A stretch of DNA of 64,000 bases. It comes from Vibrio tarriae. Its GTDB lineage: Bacteria; Pseudomonadota; Gammaproteobacteria; Enterobacterales; Vibrionaceae. The notes beneath the pieces are model-generated. The model made no database searches. It was not told the DNA's origin and saw only the letters and a program-made list of their open reading frames with translations. The first letter of the stretch is position 1, and every line of letters begins with the position of its first letter. A program made the position numbers and the translations under genes. Shown in pieces: positions 46,127-57,792 of this stretch. The stretch lies in the NCBI RefSeq assembly GCF_002216685.1, contig NZ_CP022353.1, positions 992,001 to 1,056,000 on the forward strand, written 5' to 3'.

Positions 46127-46829
46127 TGAATACATGCCAGAGAATCTGGCCAAAGCGATTGCAAACCCGCTATTTCCAGCGCTAGACAGTTTGCTGCGTG
46201 CGGGGCGTCATGTTTCCAGTGACGATTTGGATAACCACGCCTTCCTGTCGGATTTTGAGCCGGATTTGGCGCTGTTTTATCAACGCTACCACACCGAACT
46301 GGTGCGCGCGCCGGAGGGTTTTTTCTATCTGCGTCCACGTTCCACTTCGCTTATCAACCGCAGTGTGCTCTCTGAGCTGGATATGCTGGTGGGTAAAGTG
46401 CTCTGTTTCCTCTATTTGAGCCCTGAGCGTTTAGCGCACGAAGGCATTTTCACCAACCAAGAGCTGTACGATGAGCTACTGACACTGGTGGAAGAGAAGA
46501 AGCTGATGAAGCTGGTGACGAACCGCGCGAGCGGCTCGGATCTGGATCGCGAGAAGCTGTTTGAAAAAGTGCGTACTTCGCTGCGTCGTTTACGTCGCCT
46601 CGGTATGGTGATCACCATTGGTGATACGGCCAAATTCCGCATCACTGAAGCGGTATTTCGTTTTGGTGCGGATGTGCGTTTGGGCGGTGATGTGCGTGAA
46701 GCGCAGCTGCGCCTGATCCGTGATGGTGAAGCTGTGGTGCATACCCCAGAACCAAGCCAGCAAAGCCTGTTGGAAAACCCAGCAACCGAGTACGACGAAG
46801 AGCAAACCGAGTGGGAAGATGAAGCATGA
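46107..46829 (+). CDS. mukE: chromosome partition protein MukE (kite subunit)
   Basis: A 240-residue winged-helix kite protein that dimerises and binds the middle of MukF. I use ATG 46107 ([10 protein letters not shown]), overlapping mukF by 20 bases; an upstream start at 46086 adds seven residues unlike the family. Typical segments are [20 protein letters not shown] (~19-38) and an acidic C-terminal tail ([10 protein letters not shown]). It overlaps mukB by four bases (ATGA). Confidence 0.93.
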   Translation: MSSTDINEYMPENLAKAIANPLFPALDSLLRAGRHVSSDDLDNHAFLSDFEPDLALFYQRYHTELVRAPEGFFYLRPRSTSLINRSVLSELDMLVGKVLCFLYLSPERLAHEGIFTNQELYDELLTLVEEKKLMKLVTNRASGSDLDREKLFEKVRTSLRRLRRLGMVITIGDTAKFRITEAVFRFGADVRLGGDVREAQLRLIRDGEAVVHTPEPSQQSLLENPATEYDEEQTEWEDEA

Positions 46830-49800
46830 TTGAACGAGGTAAATATCAATCGCTAACCATGATCAACTGGAACGGCTTCTTTGCGCGTACCTTTGACATT
46901 GATAATTTAGTGACCACTTTATCCGGTGGTAACGGTGCGGGTAAGTCTACCACCATGGCGGCGTTTATCACCGCTTTGATCCCAGACCAAAGCCTGCTCC
47001 ATTTCCGTAACACTACCGAAGCGGGGAGCTCGCAAGCTTCTCGCGATAAAGGTTTGTACGGTAAGCTGCAAGCGGGGGCGTGTTACGCCGCGTTGGATGT
47101 GGTGAACTCACGTAACCAACGTTTACTGTTTGCGGTGAAGCTACAACAAGTGGCGGGACGTGATAAGAAAGTGGATATCAAACCTTTCTTGATCCAAGGT
47201 TTGCCAAGTCATGTTAAACCGACCGATGTGTTGGTCGAAACCGTATCCGACAAACATGCGCGTGTTCGCCAAATCAATGAAGTGAAAGATGCAGTGGGTC
47301 AGATTGAAGGCGCGCACTTCAAATCTTTCCCGTCGATTGTGGATTACCACGCGCAGATGTTTGAATTCGGCGTGATCCCGAAAAAACTGCGTAACAGCTC
47401 AGACCGTTCAAAATTCTACCGTTTGATTGAAGCTTCGCTTTACGGCGGTATTTCCAGTGCAATCACCCGTTCACTGCGTGATTATCTGCTGCCACAAAAT
47501 GGCGGCGTGAAGAAAGCGTTCCAAGATATGGAATCCGCGCTGCGTGAAAACCGCATGACGCTGGAAGCGATCAAGACCACGCAAGCGGATCGAGATCTGT
47601 TCAAACACCTGATCACCGAATCGACCAATTATGTGGCTGCGGACTACATGCGCCACGCCAATGATCGTCGCAACAAAGTGGGACAAACGTTGGTTCTGCG
47701 CGGTGAGTTGTTCTCTTCTCGTGAAACCCTGATTGAGCAAAACAGCTTGCTGAACCGTGTTCACGAAGAGCTAGAACTGCTGGTTGAGCAAGAGTCTGCG
47801 CTGGAGCAAGATTACCAAGGCGCGTCTGACCACCTGCAATTGGTGCAAAACGCGCTGCGTCAGCAAGAAAAAATTGAACGCTACCAAGAAGATCTCGAAG
47901 AGCTGAATTTCCGCCTCGAAGAGCAGATGATGGTGGTCGAAGAAGCCAATGAGCGAGTGATGATGGCCGAAGAGCGCACCACCATCAGTGAAGAGGAAGT
48001 GGATAGCCTCAAATCGCAATTGGCCGATTATCAGCAAGCCCTCGACGTGCAGCAAACCCGTGCTCTGCAATATCAACAAGCCGTGCAAGCGCTCGATAAA
48101 GCGCGTCGCTTATTGGATAAGCCAGAACTCACTGCGGAAAGTGCGCAAGCGTTAGCTACTCAACTGAAAGCGGAGCAGGAAACGCGCACCAGCGAACTGT
48201 TGGCTCTCAAACACAAGCTGGATATGTCTTCAGCCGCGGCGCAGCAGTTCAACCATGCGTTTGAATTGGTGAAACGCGTGCTGGGTGAGGTCGCGCGCAG
48301 TGAAGCTTCGAAGCAAGCGCAGCAAGTGATCCGCCAAGCGCGTGAAGCTCAACATGTGGTGCAAAATGAAGCGCAGTGGCAAGCACAACAACGAGACCTT
48401 GAGCGCCAACTTGAGCAGCAACGCAGCGTGCGTGAGCTGGCAACCCAATACCACAAACAACATATGGTGGTATTGGATGATGCCGCGACCGTCGGGTTAG
48501 AGCGTGAGCGCCACTCTGCACTGCTAGAAGAGCTGGAAACCGAGCAGGAAAACTGCCGTGAACAACGTGGTCAACTGCGCCATCAAGAGCAAGAACTGCA
48601 AACGCAAATCGCCCGTTTTGAGTCAATTGCACCTGCATGGATCAAAGCTAACGATGCATTAGAAACGCTACGTGAGCAAAGTGGTGCAGAACTGGCGGAT
48701 AGCCAATCTGTCATGGCGCAAATGCAGCAAGTGTTGGAGCTGGAAAAAGCCCAATCCATGGCAAAAGATAAGCTCGCCGAGCGTCGCACGAAACTCGATA
48801 GCGAAATTGAGCGTTTAGCTTCTCCGGGTGGCTCTAACGATCCGCGTCTGAAAGGTTTGGCGGACACGCTAGGCGGTGTGCTGCTATCGGAAATTTATGA
48901 CGACATCACCATTGATGATGCGCCGTATTTCAGTGCGATGTACGGCCCTGCGCGTCACGCGATTGTGGTGTCGGATCTCTCTGGTATTAAAGAAAAACTG
49001 GTTGAACTGGATGACTGTCCGGAAGATCTCTACCTCATCGAAGGTGATGTAGATGCGTTTGATGACAGCTCATTCAATGCCGAAGAGCTGGAAGGTGCGG
49101 TGTGCGTTCAGCTTAACCAGCGCCAAATGCGCTACTCGCGCTTCCCAGCCATTCCACTGTTTGGCCGCGCGGCGCGTGAGCAGCGTTTAGAGCTGCTACG
49201 TGAAGAGCGTGATGACGTGGTTGAGCAACACGCCAAAGCTTCGTTCGATTCGCAAAAGTTGCAACGTCTGTACGCCAGCTTCAACCAGTTTGTGGCGATG
49301 CACTTGCAAGTGGCGTTTGATGCCGACCCTGAGCAAGCCTTAGCGAATGCGCGCGATAAGCGTAATCAACTGCTGCGTTCGATCAGCGAATTTGAAGCAC
49401 AAGAGCAGCAACTGCGTAGCCAGTTGCAAGCCAGTAAACAAGCGTTAGCTGCGCTAGACAAACTTGCGCCGCAAATGAGTCTACTTGACGAAGAGACGCT
49501 CGAAGCCCGTTACCACGAGCTTGAAGAAAAACTGCAACAGCTGAGTGAGGCCAAAGCCTTTATCGCTGCGCATGGCCGTACCATCAGCGAGCTGGATAAA
49601 GTGGCGGTGGTACTCGATGCCGACCCAGAGCAGTTTGATGCGCTGGAGCAACAATACCAGCAAGCTGACCAAGCACTACAGCAACTCAAAGCGCAAATTT
49701 TTGCGCTGTCGGATCTGCTTGAACGCCGTCATCACTTTGCTTATTCCGACTCGGTGGATCTGCTCAACCAAAGCAGTGAGCTGAGTGAACAGCTCAAAGC

Positions 49801-51301
49801 GAAATTGGTGCAGGCGGAAAGTGAACGTACCCGCAGCCGTGAAGAGCTGAAACAGGCGCAAGCTCAGCTCAGCCAATACAATCAGCTGTTGGCATCACTG
49901 AAAAGTTCGCACCAAGCTAAGCTGGAAACGGTACAAGAGTTTAAACAAGAGCTGCAAGAGTTTGGTGTGCATGCTGACGAAGGTGCGATTGAGCGTGCTC
50001 AGCGTCGTCGTGATGAGCTGCAAGAGCGTCTGCACACTTCACGCAGTCGTAAGAGCGAATACGAACGTACCATCACCTCCACTGAGCTGGAAATGAAAGC
50101 GCTGGTCAAGCGCATGAAGAAAGTCGAGAAAGATTATCAAGACCTGCGCACTTTCGTGGTCAACGCGAAAGCGGGTTGGTGCTCGGTACTGCGTCTTGCG
50201 CGCCAAAATGATGTTGAACGTCGTCTGCACAAGCGTGAGCTGGCTTACCTGTCTGCCGATGAACTGCGTTCGATGTCCGATAAATCATTGGGTGCGCTGC
50301 GTCTCGCGGTCGCCAACAATGAAGATCTGCGTGATGCACTGCGCCAGTCGGAAGATAACTCGCGTCCTGAGCGTAAAGTGCTGTTCTACATTGCGGTGTA
50401 TCAGCATCTGCGTGAGCGCATTCGTCAAGACATCATTCGCACCGACGATCCGGTCGAAGCGATTGAAGAGATGGAAGTTGAACTGGCTCGTTTGACCGAA
50501 GAGTTGACCCAGCGTGAGCAACGTTTGGCGATCAGTTCGGATTCGGTAGCCAGCATCATCCGCAAAACCATTCAGCGTGAGCAAAACCGAATTCGTATGC
50601 TCAACCAAGGGCTGTCGAACATCTCCTTTGGTCAGGTGAACGGTGTGCGCCTGAATGTGAAAGTGCGTGAAAGCCATGAAATCCTGCTGGCAGGATTATC
50701 TGAGCAGCAAGCGCAGCACAAAGATCTGTTTGAAAGCGCGCGTTACACCTTCTCAGAAGCGATGGCTAAGCTGTTCCAACGCGTGAACCCTCACATCGAC
50801 ATGGGTCAACGTTCACCGCAAGTGCTGGGTGAGGAGCTTTTGGATTACCGTAACTACCTAGAGCTGAGTGTGGAAGTGAACCGTGGTTCGGATGGTTGGC
50901 TACAAGCTGAATCGGGCGCATTGTCGACCGGTGAAGCGATCGGTACCGGTCAGTCCATCCTGCTGATGGTGGTACAAAGCTGGGAAGAGGAGTCGCGTCG
51001 TCTGCGCAGTAAAGATATTGTGCCGTGTCGCCTGTTGTTCCTTGATGAAGCTGCGCGTCTGGATGCCAAATCCATCGCCACCTTGTTTGAGCTGTGTGAG
51101 CGTCTGGATATGCAGTTACTGATTGCTGCGCCAGAGAACATCAGCCCAGAGAAGGGCACCACTTACAAACTGGTACGTAAAGTGTTTAAAGATCACGAGC
51201 ACGTACATGTGGTCGGGCTACGCGGTTTTGCGCAAACCGAAAAGCCAAAAACGGCGGAGCAGAAATTCGCCGAAGAATTGACGGGTGAGCTAACCGATTA
51301 A
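46826..51301 (+). CDS. mukB: chromosome partition protein MukB (SMC-like ATPase)
   Basis: A 1491-residue SMC-type ATPase (E. coli 1486). Walker A is [10 protein letters not shown] at 34-43. Long coiled coils run through ~290-650 and ~780-1110 with a hinge near 650-780 ([20 protein letters not shown]). The signature motif is [16 protein letters not shown] (~1366-1381) and Walker B is [12 protein letters not shown] (~1403-1414). MukBEF compacts and segregates the chromosome and works with topoisomerase IV. The three genes overlap, so they should be translated as a coupled set. Confidence 0.97.
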   Translation: MIERGKYQSLTMINWNGFFARTFDIDNLVTTLSGGNGAGKSTTMAAFITALIPDQSLLHFRNTTEAGSSQASRDKGLYGKLQAGACYAALDVVNSRNQRLLFAVKLQQVAGRDKKVDIKPFLIQGLPSHVKPTDVLVETVSDKHARVRQINEVKDAVGQIEGAHFKSFPSIVDYHAQMFEFGVIPKKLRNSSDRSKFYRLIEASLYGGISSAITRSLRDYLLPQNGGVKKAFQDMESALRENRMTLEAIKTTQADRDLFKHLITESTNYVAADYMRHANDRRNKVGQTLVLRGELFSSRETLIEQNSLLNRVHEELELLVEQESALEQDYQGASDHLQLVQNALRQQEKIERYQEDLEELNFRLEEQMMVVEEANERVMMAEERTTISEEEVDSLKSQLADYQQALDVQQTRALQYQQAVQALDKARRLLDKPELTAESAQALATQLKAEQETRTSELLALKHKLDMSSAAAQQFNHAFELVKRVLGEVARSEASKQAQQVIRQAREAQHVVQNEAQWQAQQRDLERQLEQQRSVRELATQYHKQHMVVLDDAATVGLERERHSALLEELETEQENCREQRGQLRHQEQELQTQIARFESIAPAWIKANDALETLREQSGAELADSQSVMAQMQQVLELEKAQSMAKDKLAERRTKLDSEIERLASPGGSNDPRLKGLADTLGGVLLSEIYDDITIDDAPYFSAMYGPARHAIVVSDLSGIKEKLVELDDCPEDLYLIEGDVDAFDDSSFNAEELEGAVCVQLNQRQMRYSRFPAIPLFGRAAREQRLELLREERDDVVEQHAKASFDSQKLQRLYASFNQFVAMHLQVAFDADPEQALANARDKRNQLLRSISEFEAQEQQLRSQLQASKQALAALDKLAPQMSLLDEETLEARYHELEEKLQQLSEAKAFIAAHGRTISELDKVAVVLDADPEQFDALEQQYQQADQALQQLKAQIFALSDLLERRHHFAYSDSVDLLNQSSELSEQLKAKLVQAESERTRSREELKQAQAQLSQYNQLLASLKSSHQAKLETVQEFKQELQEFGVHADEGAIERAQRRRDELQERLHTSRSRKSEYERTITSTELEMKALVKRMKKVEKDYQDLRTFVVNAKAGWCSVLRLARQNDVERRLHKRELAYLSADELRSMSDKSLGALRLAVANNEDLRDALRQSEDNSRPERKVLFYIAVYQHLRERIRQDIIRTDDPVEAIEEMEVELARLTEELTQREQRLAISSDSVASIIRKTIQREQNRIRMLNQGLSNISFGQVNGVRLNVKVRESHEILLAGLSEQQAQHKDLFESARYTFSEAMAKLFQRVNPHIDMGQRSPQVLGEELLDYRNYLELSVEVNRGSDGWLQAESGALSTGEAIGTGQSILLMVVQSWEEESRRLRSKDIVPCRLLFLDEAARLDAKSIATLFELCERLDMQLLIAAPENISPEKGTTYKLVRKVFKDHEHVHVVGLRGFAQTEKPKTAEQKFAEELTGELTD

Positions 51302-51316
51302 TGTGTGATTGATGTA

Positions 51317-51349
51317 AAAACGCCTTCCATTTGGAAGGCGTTTCTTTTT
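51317..51349 (+). terminator. terminator after mukB
   Basis: AAACGCCTTCC and GGAAGGCGTTT pair around ATTT and continue into CTTTTT, 16 bases after the mukB stop. Confidence 0.92.
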
Positions 51350-51371
51350 GCAACCGAGCTTGTTGGTAAGT

Positions 51372-51815
51372 TTACTGCCGCTCATCTTTGGGTGAATCCA
51401 TCACCACCATGGTGGTAATGGATTTCACCACCGCACATTCGCCAAGCACATCGGCATGGAAGCGTTTGTAAGCCACCAGATCTTTGGTTTCCACGCGCAG
51501 CAAATATTCGTTCATGCCAGTGATGTTGTGGCATTCCACCACTTCTTTAGCAAAGCGGACATGCTGCTCAAAGCTGAGCTGTGATTGCTTGGTATGGCTG
51601 TTTAAGCCAATCGCCACATACGCGATAAAACCGACCTCAAGCTGGTTTTTATCCAATACCGCGCGATAGCCTTTGATTATTTTCTTGCGCTCTAAATCTT
51701 GCACGCGACGCAGGGTGGCGGAGGGCGATAACCCCACGCGCTCGGCTAACTCCACATTGGAAACTCGACCATCGAGTTGCAGCTCGTGCAATATTCTTTC
51801 GTCAAACCTGTCCAT
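51372..51815 (-). CDS. Lrp/AsnC-family regulator
   Basis: A 147-residue feast/famine regulator. The N-terminal helix-turn-helix is RVSNVELAERVGLSPSATLR (~17-36) and the RAM effector domain covers ~65-140 (GFIAYVAIGL; ECHNITGMNEYLLRVE). I place the start at ATG 51815 (MDRFDERIL), with AAGAGAAC before it; a start at 51839 adds eight residues without a ribosome site. The divergent LysE-type exporter gene is the likely target, a common pairing (inference). Confidence 0.85.
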   Translation of the reverse strand: MDRFDERILHELQLDGRVSNVELAERVGLSPSATLRRVQDLERKKIIKGYRAVLDKNQLEVGFIAYVAIGLNSHTKQSQLSFEQHVRFAKEVVECHNITGMNEYLLRVETKDLVAYKRFHADVLGECAVVKSITTMVVMDSPKDERQ

Positions 51816-51922
51816 TGTTCTCTTTTGTTGCGCATTCAATGTTTTGTTCGCTCATATAAACACAAAATTGCGTCAGGGAGCGATTAATATTTTTGCATCT
51901 GACATTAATCGAGAACATCGTT

Positions 51923-52507
51923 ATGGATTACACCTTATTTGGACCACTGTTGGCATTTGCTTTTGTGTCTACTTTTTCGCCGGGTCCAAACAACATCATG
52001 CTAATGACATCGGGAGCCAACGTCGGTTTTCTGCGCACTATCCCGCACATGTTGGGGATTACGTTTGGTTTTAGCATCATGGTGCTTCTGGTCGGCGTAG
52101 GCTTGACGGAACTGTTTCAGCGTTATCCGATCCTTCAACAAGGGTTACAAATTCTCTGCACTTTGTACTTGGTGTATCTGGCGGTCAAAATTGCCCTGAG
52201 TCGACCCTCCAAAGAGGGTCAAGAGTATCAGCCGATGTCTTTTGTGGCGGCGGCGCTGTTTCAGTGGGTCAATCCCAAAGGTTGGTCAATGGCGCTGACG
52301 GCGGTGAGTGTGTTTAACCCGAATGCGAGTTGGTTACAGCTCGGTTTGATTGCGCTGGTGTTTGCGTTAGTGAATTTACCTTCAGTCAGTGTGTGGACTG
52401 CCGCAGGCAAGCAACTGAGCTACTGGATGAATCATCCCAATTATGTGCGTTGGTTTAATGGGGCGATGGGGGGATTGTTACTGCTTTCGGTAGTACCGAT
52501 GCTTTGA
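51923..52507 (+). CDS. LysE/RhtB-family amino-acid exporter
   Basis: A 194-residue inner-membrane protein with about six helices. The N-terminal signature FSPGPNNIMLMTSGANVGF (~18-36) and the FQWVNPKGWSMAL segment (~112-124) define the LysE/RhtB group. Substrate cannot be inferred. The chosen ATG 51923 opens with MDYTLFG; a longer frame starts at 51893. Divergent from an Lrp-type gene that probably controls it. Confidence 0.83.
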   Translation: MDYTLFGPLLAFAFVSTFSPGPNNIMLMTSGANVGFLRTIPHMLGITFGFSIMVLLVGVGLTELFQRYPILQQGLQILCTLYLVYLAVKIALSRPSKEGQEYQPMSFVAAALFQWVNPKGWSMALTAVSVFNPNASWLQLGLIALVFALVNLPSVSVWTAAGKQLSYWMNHPNYVRWFNGAMGGLLLLSVVPML

Positions 52508-52518
52508 GGTAGAACATT

Positions 52519-52540
52519 CAGCCTCCCAAATGGGAGGCTG
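52519..52540. terminator. hairpin between the LysE-type and ygiQ genes
   Basis: CAGCCTCCC and GGGAGGCTG pair perfectly around AAAT. There is no T tail on either side, so termination would be weak or factor-assisted. Confidence 0.5.
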
Positions 52541-52554
52541 AAAGAGGTATAGAT

Positions 52555-54924
52555 TTAACGAGCACGTTGCGGCTGACGTTGAGTATTACCACGGCTGGCA
52601 GGACGACCAGAACCTTGTGGTTTACCGCCTGTCGCTGAACCACGTTGACCTTGTTGGCCTCGGTTTTGTTCACCACGAGCAGATTGGTTGCCCGCAGGCT
52701 TGTTCGCCGTTGGCTTACTGCCTGTCGGTTTACCACCAGCTGGTTTGCCCTGATTCGATTTATTGCCGCTGTTTGGACGACCTTGGCCGCCAGATTTGTT
52801 ACCACGCAGCGCATCAAAGCCCGGTTGGCTATGCGTATGCTTGGTCGCAAAACGATTCGCGCCATGACGACCTGATTTGCGGCTTTGTGCTGGGGTGACT
52901 AGGTCTGAATCTTTTTCAGGGATCAGACACTCAGGGCGATCACCAATCAGATGACGTTTGCCCATCGCAATCAGTGCTTCACGAATCATCGGCCAGTTGG
53001 CAGGATCATGGTAGCGTAGCAGGGCTTTATGCAAGCGACGTTGCGCTTCACCTTTCGCCACTGGCACCTTTTCCGGTTTCTTGTATTTCACGCGTTTCAG
53101 CGGGTTCACTTCTGCGTGATACATCGCGGTAGCATTACACATTGGCGATGGGTAGAAGTTCTGTACTTGGTCACAACGGTAGTTGTTGGATTTCAGCCAC
53201 AGTGCGAGGTTGACCATGTCTTCATCTTCAGTACCCGGGTGAGCGGCGATGAAGTAAGGGATCAGATACTGTTTTTTGCCCGCTTCAGCACTGTATTTTT
53301 CAAACAGCTCTTTAAAGCGATCATACGTACCCATGCCCGGTTTCATCATCATGCTCAGTGGGCCTTTTTCCGTATGCTCAGGAGCAATCTTCAAATAGCC
53401 GCCAACGTGGTGAGTCACCAGCTCACGCACGTACTCAGGCGATTCAATCGCCAAGTCGTAACGTACACCAGAAGCGATAACCACTTTCTTAATACCCTCC
53501 ACATCACGCGCTGCACGATACAGGTCGATGGTGTGTTTGTGGTCGGTATTGAGCTTATGACAGATGCCCGGGAACACACAGCTTGGGCGACGACAGTTCG
53601 CTTCTGCTTTTGGATCTGAACAGCCGAGGCGATACATGTTCGCGGTTGGGCCACCCAAATCGGAAATCACGCCAGTGAAGCCCGGCACTTTGTCACGGAT
53701 TTCTTTCAGCTCATTGATGATCGACTCTTGCGAACGGTTCTGGATGATGCGTCCTTCGTGCTCAGTGATAGAGCAGAATGAACAGCCACCAAAACAGCCG
53801 CGCATGATGTTGACCGAGGTCTTGATCATGTCGTACGCCGGAATTTTCGCGTCGCCATATTTAGGGTGCGGAACACGGGCGTAGTACAGGCCAAACACGA
53901 AATCCATCTCTTCAGTCGTGAGCGGGATCGGTGCTTGGTTAACCCACAGTTCACGGTCACCATGACGCTGCACCAGCGCACGACCAGAATAAGGGTTGGT
54001 TTCTAAGTGCAATACGCGGCTAGCGTGCGCGTACAAAATACGGTCATTCACCAGCTTTTCAAACGAGGGCAGACGCACCGCGGTGGTTTTCGCATCATGG
54101 CGTGATGGGCGAATGGTGATGGGTTGAGCTTCTTCTTTCTCATCACCTTTGGTCGCGCACTGGGTTTCCACTTCATACGGGTTACTTGGCACAAACGGTT
54201 TGTTTGGCTGATCAATGCGGGTTGAATCGATAATCTTAAAGTGTTCAGGTACCTGCGCCAGATTGACAGCCGTGCCGCGTACATCAATCATCTTGTTGAT
54301 CGATTCGCCATTGGCTAAGCGGTGTGCAACCTCAACCAGTGCCCGCTCTGCGTTACCGAATAGCAAAATATCGGCTTTGGCATCCAGCAGGATTGAACGG
54401 CGAACTTTGTCTGACCAGTAATCGTAATGTGCGACACGACGCAGGCTGGCTTCAATACCACCAAGCACAATCGGCACATCTTTGTAGGCTTCACGACAAC
54501 GTTGTGAGTAAACCAATGAACAGCGATCAGGACGCATGCCGCCTTTATTGTTTGGGGTGTACGCATCGTCGTGACGAATTTTTTTATCCGCCGTGTAGCG
54601 GTTGATCATTGAGTCCATGTTGCCGGCAGTCACACCGAAAAACAGGTTCGGTTTGCCAAGCGCCATGAAGGCATCTTTGGTTTGCCATTCCGGTTGCGCA
54701 ATGATACCGACTCGGAAACCTTGTGCTTCAAGCAGGCGGCCGATGATCGCCATACCAAAGCTTGGGTGATCAACATAAGCATCGCCGGTCACGATAATCA
54801 CATCACAGCTATCCCAGCCTAATTGATCCATTTCTTCACGACTGGTCGGTAAGAATGGCGCTGTGCCGAAACACTCGGCCCAGTATTTTTTGTAGTGGTG
54901 GATAGGGGTAACTTCGCTGTGCAT
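52555..54924 (-). CDS. ygiQ: YgiQ-family radical SAM protein
   Basis: A 789-residue radical SAM protein. The iron-sulfur cluster motif is CFGGCSFC within [20 protein letters not shown] (~375-394). The N-terminal YgiQ domain ([20 protein letters not shown]) covers ~1-320 and resembles a B12-binding-like fold. The last ~100 residues are a low-complexity tail rich in Gly, Lys, Pro, Asn, Gln and Arg. No reaction is established for the family. The start has GAGG seven bases upstream. Confidence 0.87.
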   Translation of the reverse strand: MHSEVTPIHHYKKYWAECFGTAPFLPTSREEMDQLGWDSCDVIIVTGDAYVDHPSFGMAIIGRLLEAQGFRVGIIAQPEWQTKDAFMALGKPNLFFGVTAGNMDSMINRYTADKKIRHDDAYTPNNKGGMRPDRCSLVYSQRCREAYKDVPIVLGGIEASLRRVAHYDYWSDKVRRSILLDAKADILLFGNAERALVEVAHRLANGESINKMIDVRGTAVNLAQVPEHFKIIDSTRIDQPNKPFVPSNPYEVETQCATKGDEKEEAQPITIRPSRHDAKTTAVRLPSFEKLVNDRILYAHASRVLHLETNPYSGRALVQRHGDRELWVNQAPIPLTTEEMDFVFGLYYARVPHPKYGDAKIPAYDMIKTSVNIMRGCFGGCSFCSITEHEGRIIQNRSQESIINELKEIRDKVPGFTGVISDLGGPTANMYRLGCSDPKAEANCRRPSCVFPGICHKLNTDHKHTIDLYRAARDVEGIKKVVIASGVRYDLAIESPEYVRELVTHHVGGYLKIAPEHTEKGPLSMMMKPGMGTYDRFKELFEKYSAEAGKKQYLIPYFIAAHPGTEDEDMVNLALWLKSNNYRCDQVQNFYPSPMCNATAMYHAEVNPLKRVKYKKPEKVPVAKGEAQRRLHKALLRYHDPANWPMIREALIAMGKRHLIGDRPECLIPEKDSDLVTPAQSRKSGRHGANRFATKHTHSQPGFDALRGNKSGGQGRPNSGNKSNQGKPAGGKPTGSKPTANKPAGNQSARGEQNRGQQGQRGSATGGKPQGSGRPASRGNTQRQPQRAR

Positions 54925-54952
54925 ATTTTGGCCTCAAGATTAAGAGGGCGGC

Positions 54953-54958
54953 ATTATA
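54953..54958 (-). promoter_or_regulatory. -10 box for ygiQ
   Basis: A perfect TATAAT on the minus strand, 29 bases before the ygiQ ATG. The -35 element (TAGATA at 17 bases) is weak. The rest of the ygiQ-to-EAL gap shows no further clear element. Confidence 0.45.
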
Positions 54959-55202
54959 GCGGCTTGCAAGGCCAGTATCTACCGTAACATTGCCCCGAAA
55001 TTGTTGGGGGTTTATTTCCGCCTCGTTGAGAAATAATCCACGATAGGAATCATAGCTTAAAGAGAAAGTAGGCAATTTAGCATTAAGCAACTAATACTTT
55101 AGCTATGGGTAAGTTAACGTTATGCGTCAACGTTCATTGTATGGGGTGACGAGCTGCTTTAAGGTGGTCACAGAATCAACATCATCAGTTTAGGGATGCC
55201 GG

Positions 55203-57659
55203 ATGAATGTGAATTTATCAACCGTACAACCACAGAGCATTGGCTTACAAACGCGTTATGCACCATTGGATTGGTGTTACCAGTTAGCCAGTCAGCACAT
55301 GGATTACGATGTTTTGATGTGGCAATCATTGGTGGGAAATACTCGCTTGATTAGCAAGCCCGACGATTTTCTTGAGTACTTGCCTTTGACTCAGCGTGAG
55401 CATGCCGCAGGCTTTTTCACGCAAGCAGATTCAGCGCCGCAGAGTCTCAATACCTTATTGGTGAGCGACGAAAAGTTGGTGGCCTTAGTGGCGTTTTCGG
55501 TTGACGAAGTGAGTAGCCAGCTTGTTCGAGGGACGATTACGCCATTACTGATTTTCCATTCAGGTATGGAATCCGCCTTTGCCTTTGATGCTTTATTTGA
55601 TAATGACCACCATGGGGTAGTGATTACCGATGATCAAACCCGAATCTTGGCGTGCAATCGCTATTTTGAACAGCAGACGGGTTATCAACAAAATGAGCTA
55701 CTGGGGCTAAAAACTAGCGTGTTTAATTCCGGTAAACACTCGCAACATTTTTATCTCGATATGTGGCATCAACTGCGTGAGCAAGGCGGGTGGAGCGGCA
55801 CGATTTTATCTCAGCGCGCTTCTGGCGAAATTTGGCCACAAGACCTATCCATTAAACGTTTAAGTCCTCAGAAAGGGCAGAATTTTTATATCGGTTTTAC
55901 CACGGATCTGGCACCGCATTTGGATCGCGTACTGGATAAGCAAGCGGGCGATGTCGAGTTACTGACGCAATTACCGACACTCTCCAAATTCAATGCGCAA
56001 CTGAAACAGCGTTTACCTAAGCAGCAAACCACTACCGGATTTGTGTTGGCGATACAGCCTAAATTCAGCAGCGATAAATATTATGCGCAGCTCCGCCGAT
56101 TGGCATCCAGCTTGGCGCAGAATGGACAAGTTCAACTGTGTGGCTACCACGGTGAAGGGATTTTTTTGTGTCAATTGGATGCAGAAAAAAACCTAGAGGC
56201 TCAATCTTTAATGTCCTTACAACGCACTTTACGCCAGTTTTTTATTGAGCTGCGGCAACGAGGTGGGCAAGAAGCTCATCAAATTGTCTCTAAGGGGCGT
56301 TTAGGGGTTTCGGTATTAGGTGTGGATACCGATAAAATTGATCGCCTCGTTCCCCATGCAATCCAAGCCATGCTGGAGCACCACGCGGGTGAAACTCGAC
56401 ATATCAACTTTTATGATCGCGCGATCCATCAACAGATTGAGCGTCACAAAACGCTGGGGAAATGGGTGCAGAAATGGGTAGAAAATGGTGATGTCGACGT
56501 TTTTTATCAGCCCATTGTGGATAGCCAGAGTTGGTCTGTGGTGAAGTTTGAGGCTTTATGCCGTTTTCAAGCCCCAGAAGTTTTGCATGCGTCAACGCAA
56601 GAATTAATTTCGATTGCTGAAGAGTTGGGGCTAATTGATCAGTTAGATGAGTTGGTTGGGCGCAAGGCTTTGCATGATTTACCCAAAATTCACGCGTTAT
56701 TTGGTCACCATGTGGGCATGAGCATTAATCGTTCGTTAAACAGCGATCTAAATGCTGAGCAGATCTTACGAGCGGTGGCAGACATGCTCGCTGAAGCTCC
56801 GAATCTAACCAAAAATATCACGGTGGAGTTAACCGAAAGTGCCTATTTTGACTCTCAATCACAAGGAGGGGAGGTGCTACAGCATTTGCGAAATCAAGGG
56901 ATGACGGTTGCGATTGATGATTTTGGCACTGGCTTCTCTTCGTTCTCTTATCTGACTGAGTGTCAGTTCGATTATTTGAAAATCGATCGCGAGTTCGTGA
57001 CCAATATCGAAGTGGGTTCGCGCCGCTATGCCATCGTAAAAATGATGACCGATCTTGCTCATACTTTGGGGGTTAAGGTCGTTGCAGAAGGGGTTGAGAC
57101 TGAACATGAAGTTTATGTGCTCAAATCATTGGGAGTGGATTTGTTGCAGGGATTCTTTTTTGCGAAGCCTCTGCCACTAAGCCGCCTTATTCATGCTTCT
57201 GATTATCGTAAACATCTTAAGCTGACCCACCGTGAAGCAGAAAAGCAGCCAAGCGAAGCCACGACACTGCACAGTTTGGCGACCTTTACTCAACATCGGC
57301 TCGATCCTGGGGATCCGCTTTCGCTGGCAGTGGAGTATTTCAATGCAGTGCAGTCGGATGTTTTGCCTGTGGTCACGGCGGGAGAATGTGTCGGGTTGGT
57401 GGATAGGTCAGCGCTGAATTTGCACCTTACGCCAACCATGGGCACAGAACTGGAGACCGCGCGTGAAGCTACCCTCTGGCGTAAACCTGTCAATCAAATC
57501 ATGCGCGTGCCATTAGTTAAACTGGCTCATGATACGGATCTCAAGCTATTAGCTTCGTTGCTCAAAACCAATCCACCGCCACCTTGGGTGTTGGTCGAAG
57601 GTAAAAAATACAAGGGTATGATTACTGCACCGCGTTTGCTCACTTATTTAGCAAATTGA
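55203..57659 (+). CDS. PAS - degenerate GGDEF - EAL - CBS cyclic-di-GMP phosphodiesterase
   Basis: An 818-residue cytoplasmic protein. A PAS domain lies at ~130-240 (HHGVVITDDQTRILACNRYF). The GGDEF domain at ~245-405 has YHGEGIF where GGDEF is expected, so it should not make c-di-GMP. The EAL domain at ~420-670 keeps FEALCRF, Asn in SINRS, VELTES, IDDFGTGFSS, LKIDRE, AEGVETE and LQGFFFAKP, so phosphodiesterase activity is likely. Two CBS-like repeats close the protein at ~690-818 (SDVLPVVTAGECVGLVDRSA; PWVLVEGKKYKGMITAPRLL). The PAS and CBS parts suggest redox/ligand and nucleotide sensing. Confidence 0.87.
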   Translation: MNVNLSTVQPQSIGLQTRYAPLDWCYQLASQHMDYDVLMWQSLVGNTRLISKPDDFLEYLPLTQREHAAGFFTQADSAPQSLNTLLVSDEKLVALVAFSVDEVSSQLVRGTITPLLIFHSGMESAFAFDALFDNDHHGVVITDDQTRILACNRYFEQQTGYQQNELLGLKTSVFNSGKHSQHFYLDMWHQLREQGGWSGTILSQRASGEIWPQDLSIKRLSPQKGQNFYIGFTTDLAPHLDRVLDKQAGDVELLTQLPTLSKFNAQLKQRLPKQQTTTGFVLAIQPKFSSDKYYAQLRRLASSLAQNGQVQLCGYHGEGIFLCQLDAEKNLEAQSLMSLQRTLRQFFIELRQRGGQEAHQIVSKGRLGVSVLGVDTDKIDRLVPHAIQAMLEHHAGETRHINFYDRAIHQQIERHKTLGKWVQKWVENGDVDVFYQPIVDSQSWSVVKFEALCRFQAPEVLHASTQELISIAEELGLIDQLDELVGRKALHDLPKIHALFGHHVGMSINRSLNSDLNAEQILRAVADMLAEAPNLTKNITVELTESAYFDSQSQGGEVLQHLRNQGMTVAIDDFGTGFSSFSYLTECQFDYLKIDREFVTNIEVGSRRYAIVKMMTDLAHTLGVKVVAEGVETEHEVYVLKSLGVDLLQGFFFAKPLPLSRLIHASDYRKHLKLTHREAEKQPSEATTLHSLATFTQHRLDPGDPLSLAVEYFNAVQSDVLPVVTAGECVGLVDRSALNLHLTPTMGTELETAREATLWRKPVNQIMRVPLVKLAHDTDLKLLASLLKTNPPPPWVLVEGKKYKGMITAPRLLTYLAN

Positions 57660-57708
57660 GATGGCCTGTAACGCCAATTCAATACCGGTTCCAATAAACG
57701 CAGCTCAT

Positions 57709-57735
57709 CTCAAAGCCCGCCAAGCGGGCTTTGAG
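57709..57735. terminator. hairpin between the EAL gene and the M16 protease gene
   Basis: CTCAAAGCCCGC and GCGGGCTTTGAG form a perfect 12-base-pair stem around CAA. It lies between convergent genes. T residues are inside the stem only. Confidence 0.65.
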
Positions 57736-57792
57736 ATATTGAACATGATTTAGCATTGCACGGCTAAGTTGCTGGATGAGTACAGTCAGGGC

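Noticed and set aside
46412-46849. 145-codon minus-strand frame over the mukE/mukB junction
   Set aside because: Ser-rich mirror frame of mukE; no start signal or homology that I can see.
53029-53619. 196-codon plus-strand frame inside ygiQ
   Set aside because: Antisense shadow of the radical SAM domain with unnatural Phe/His/Arg composition.
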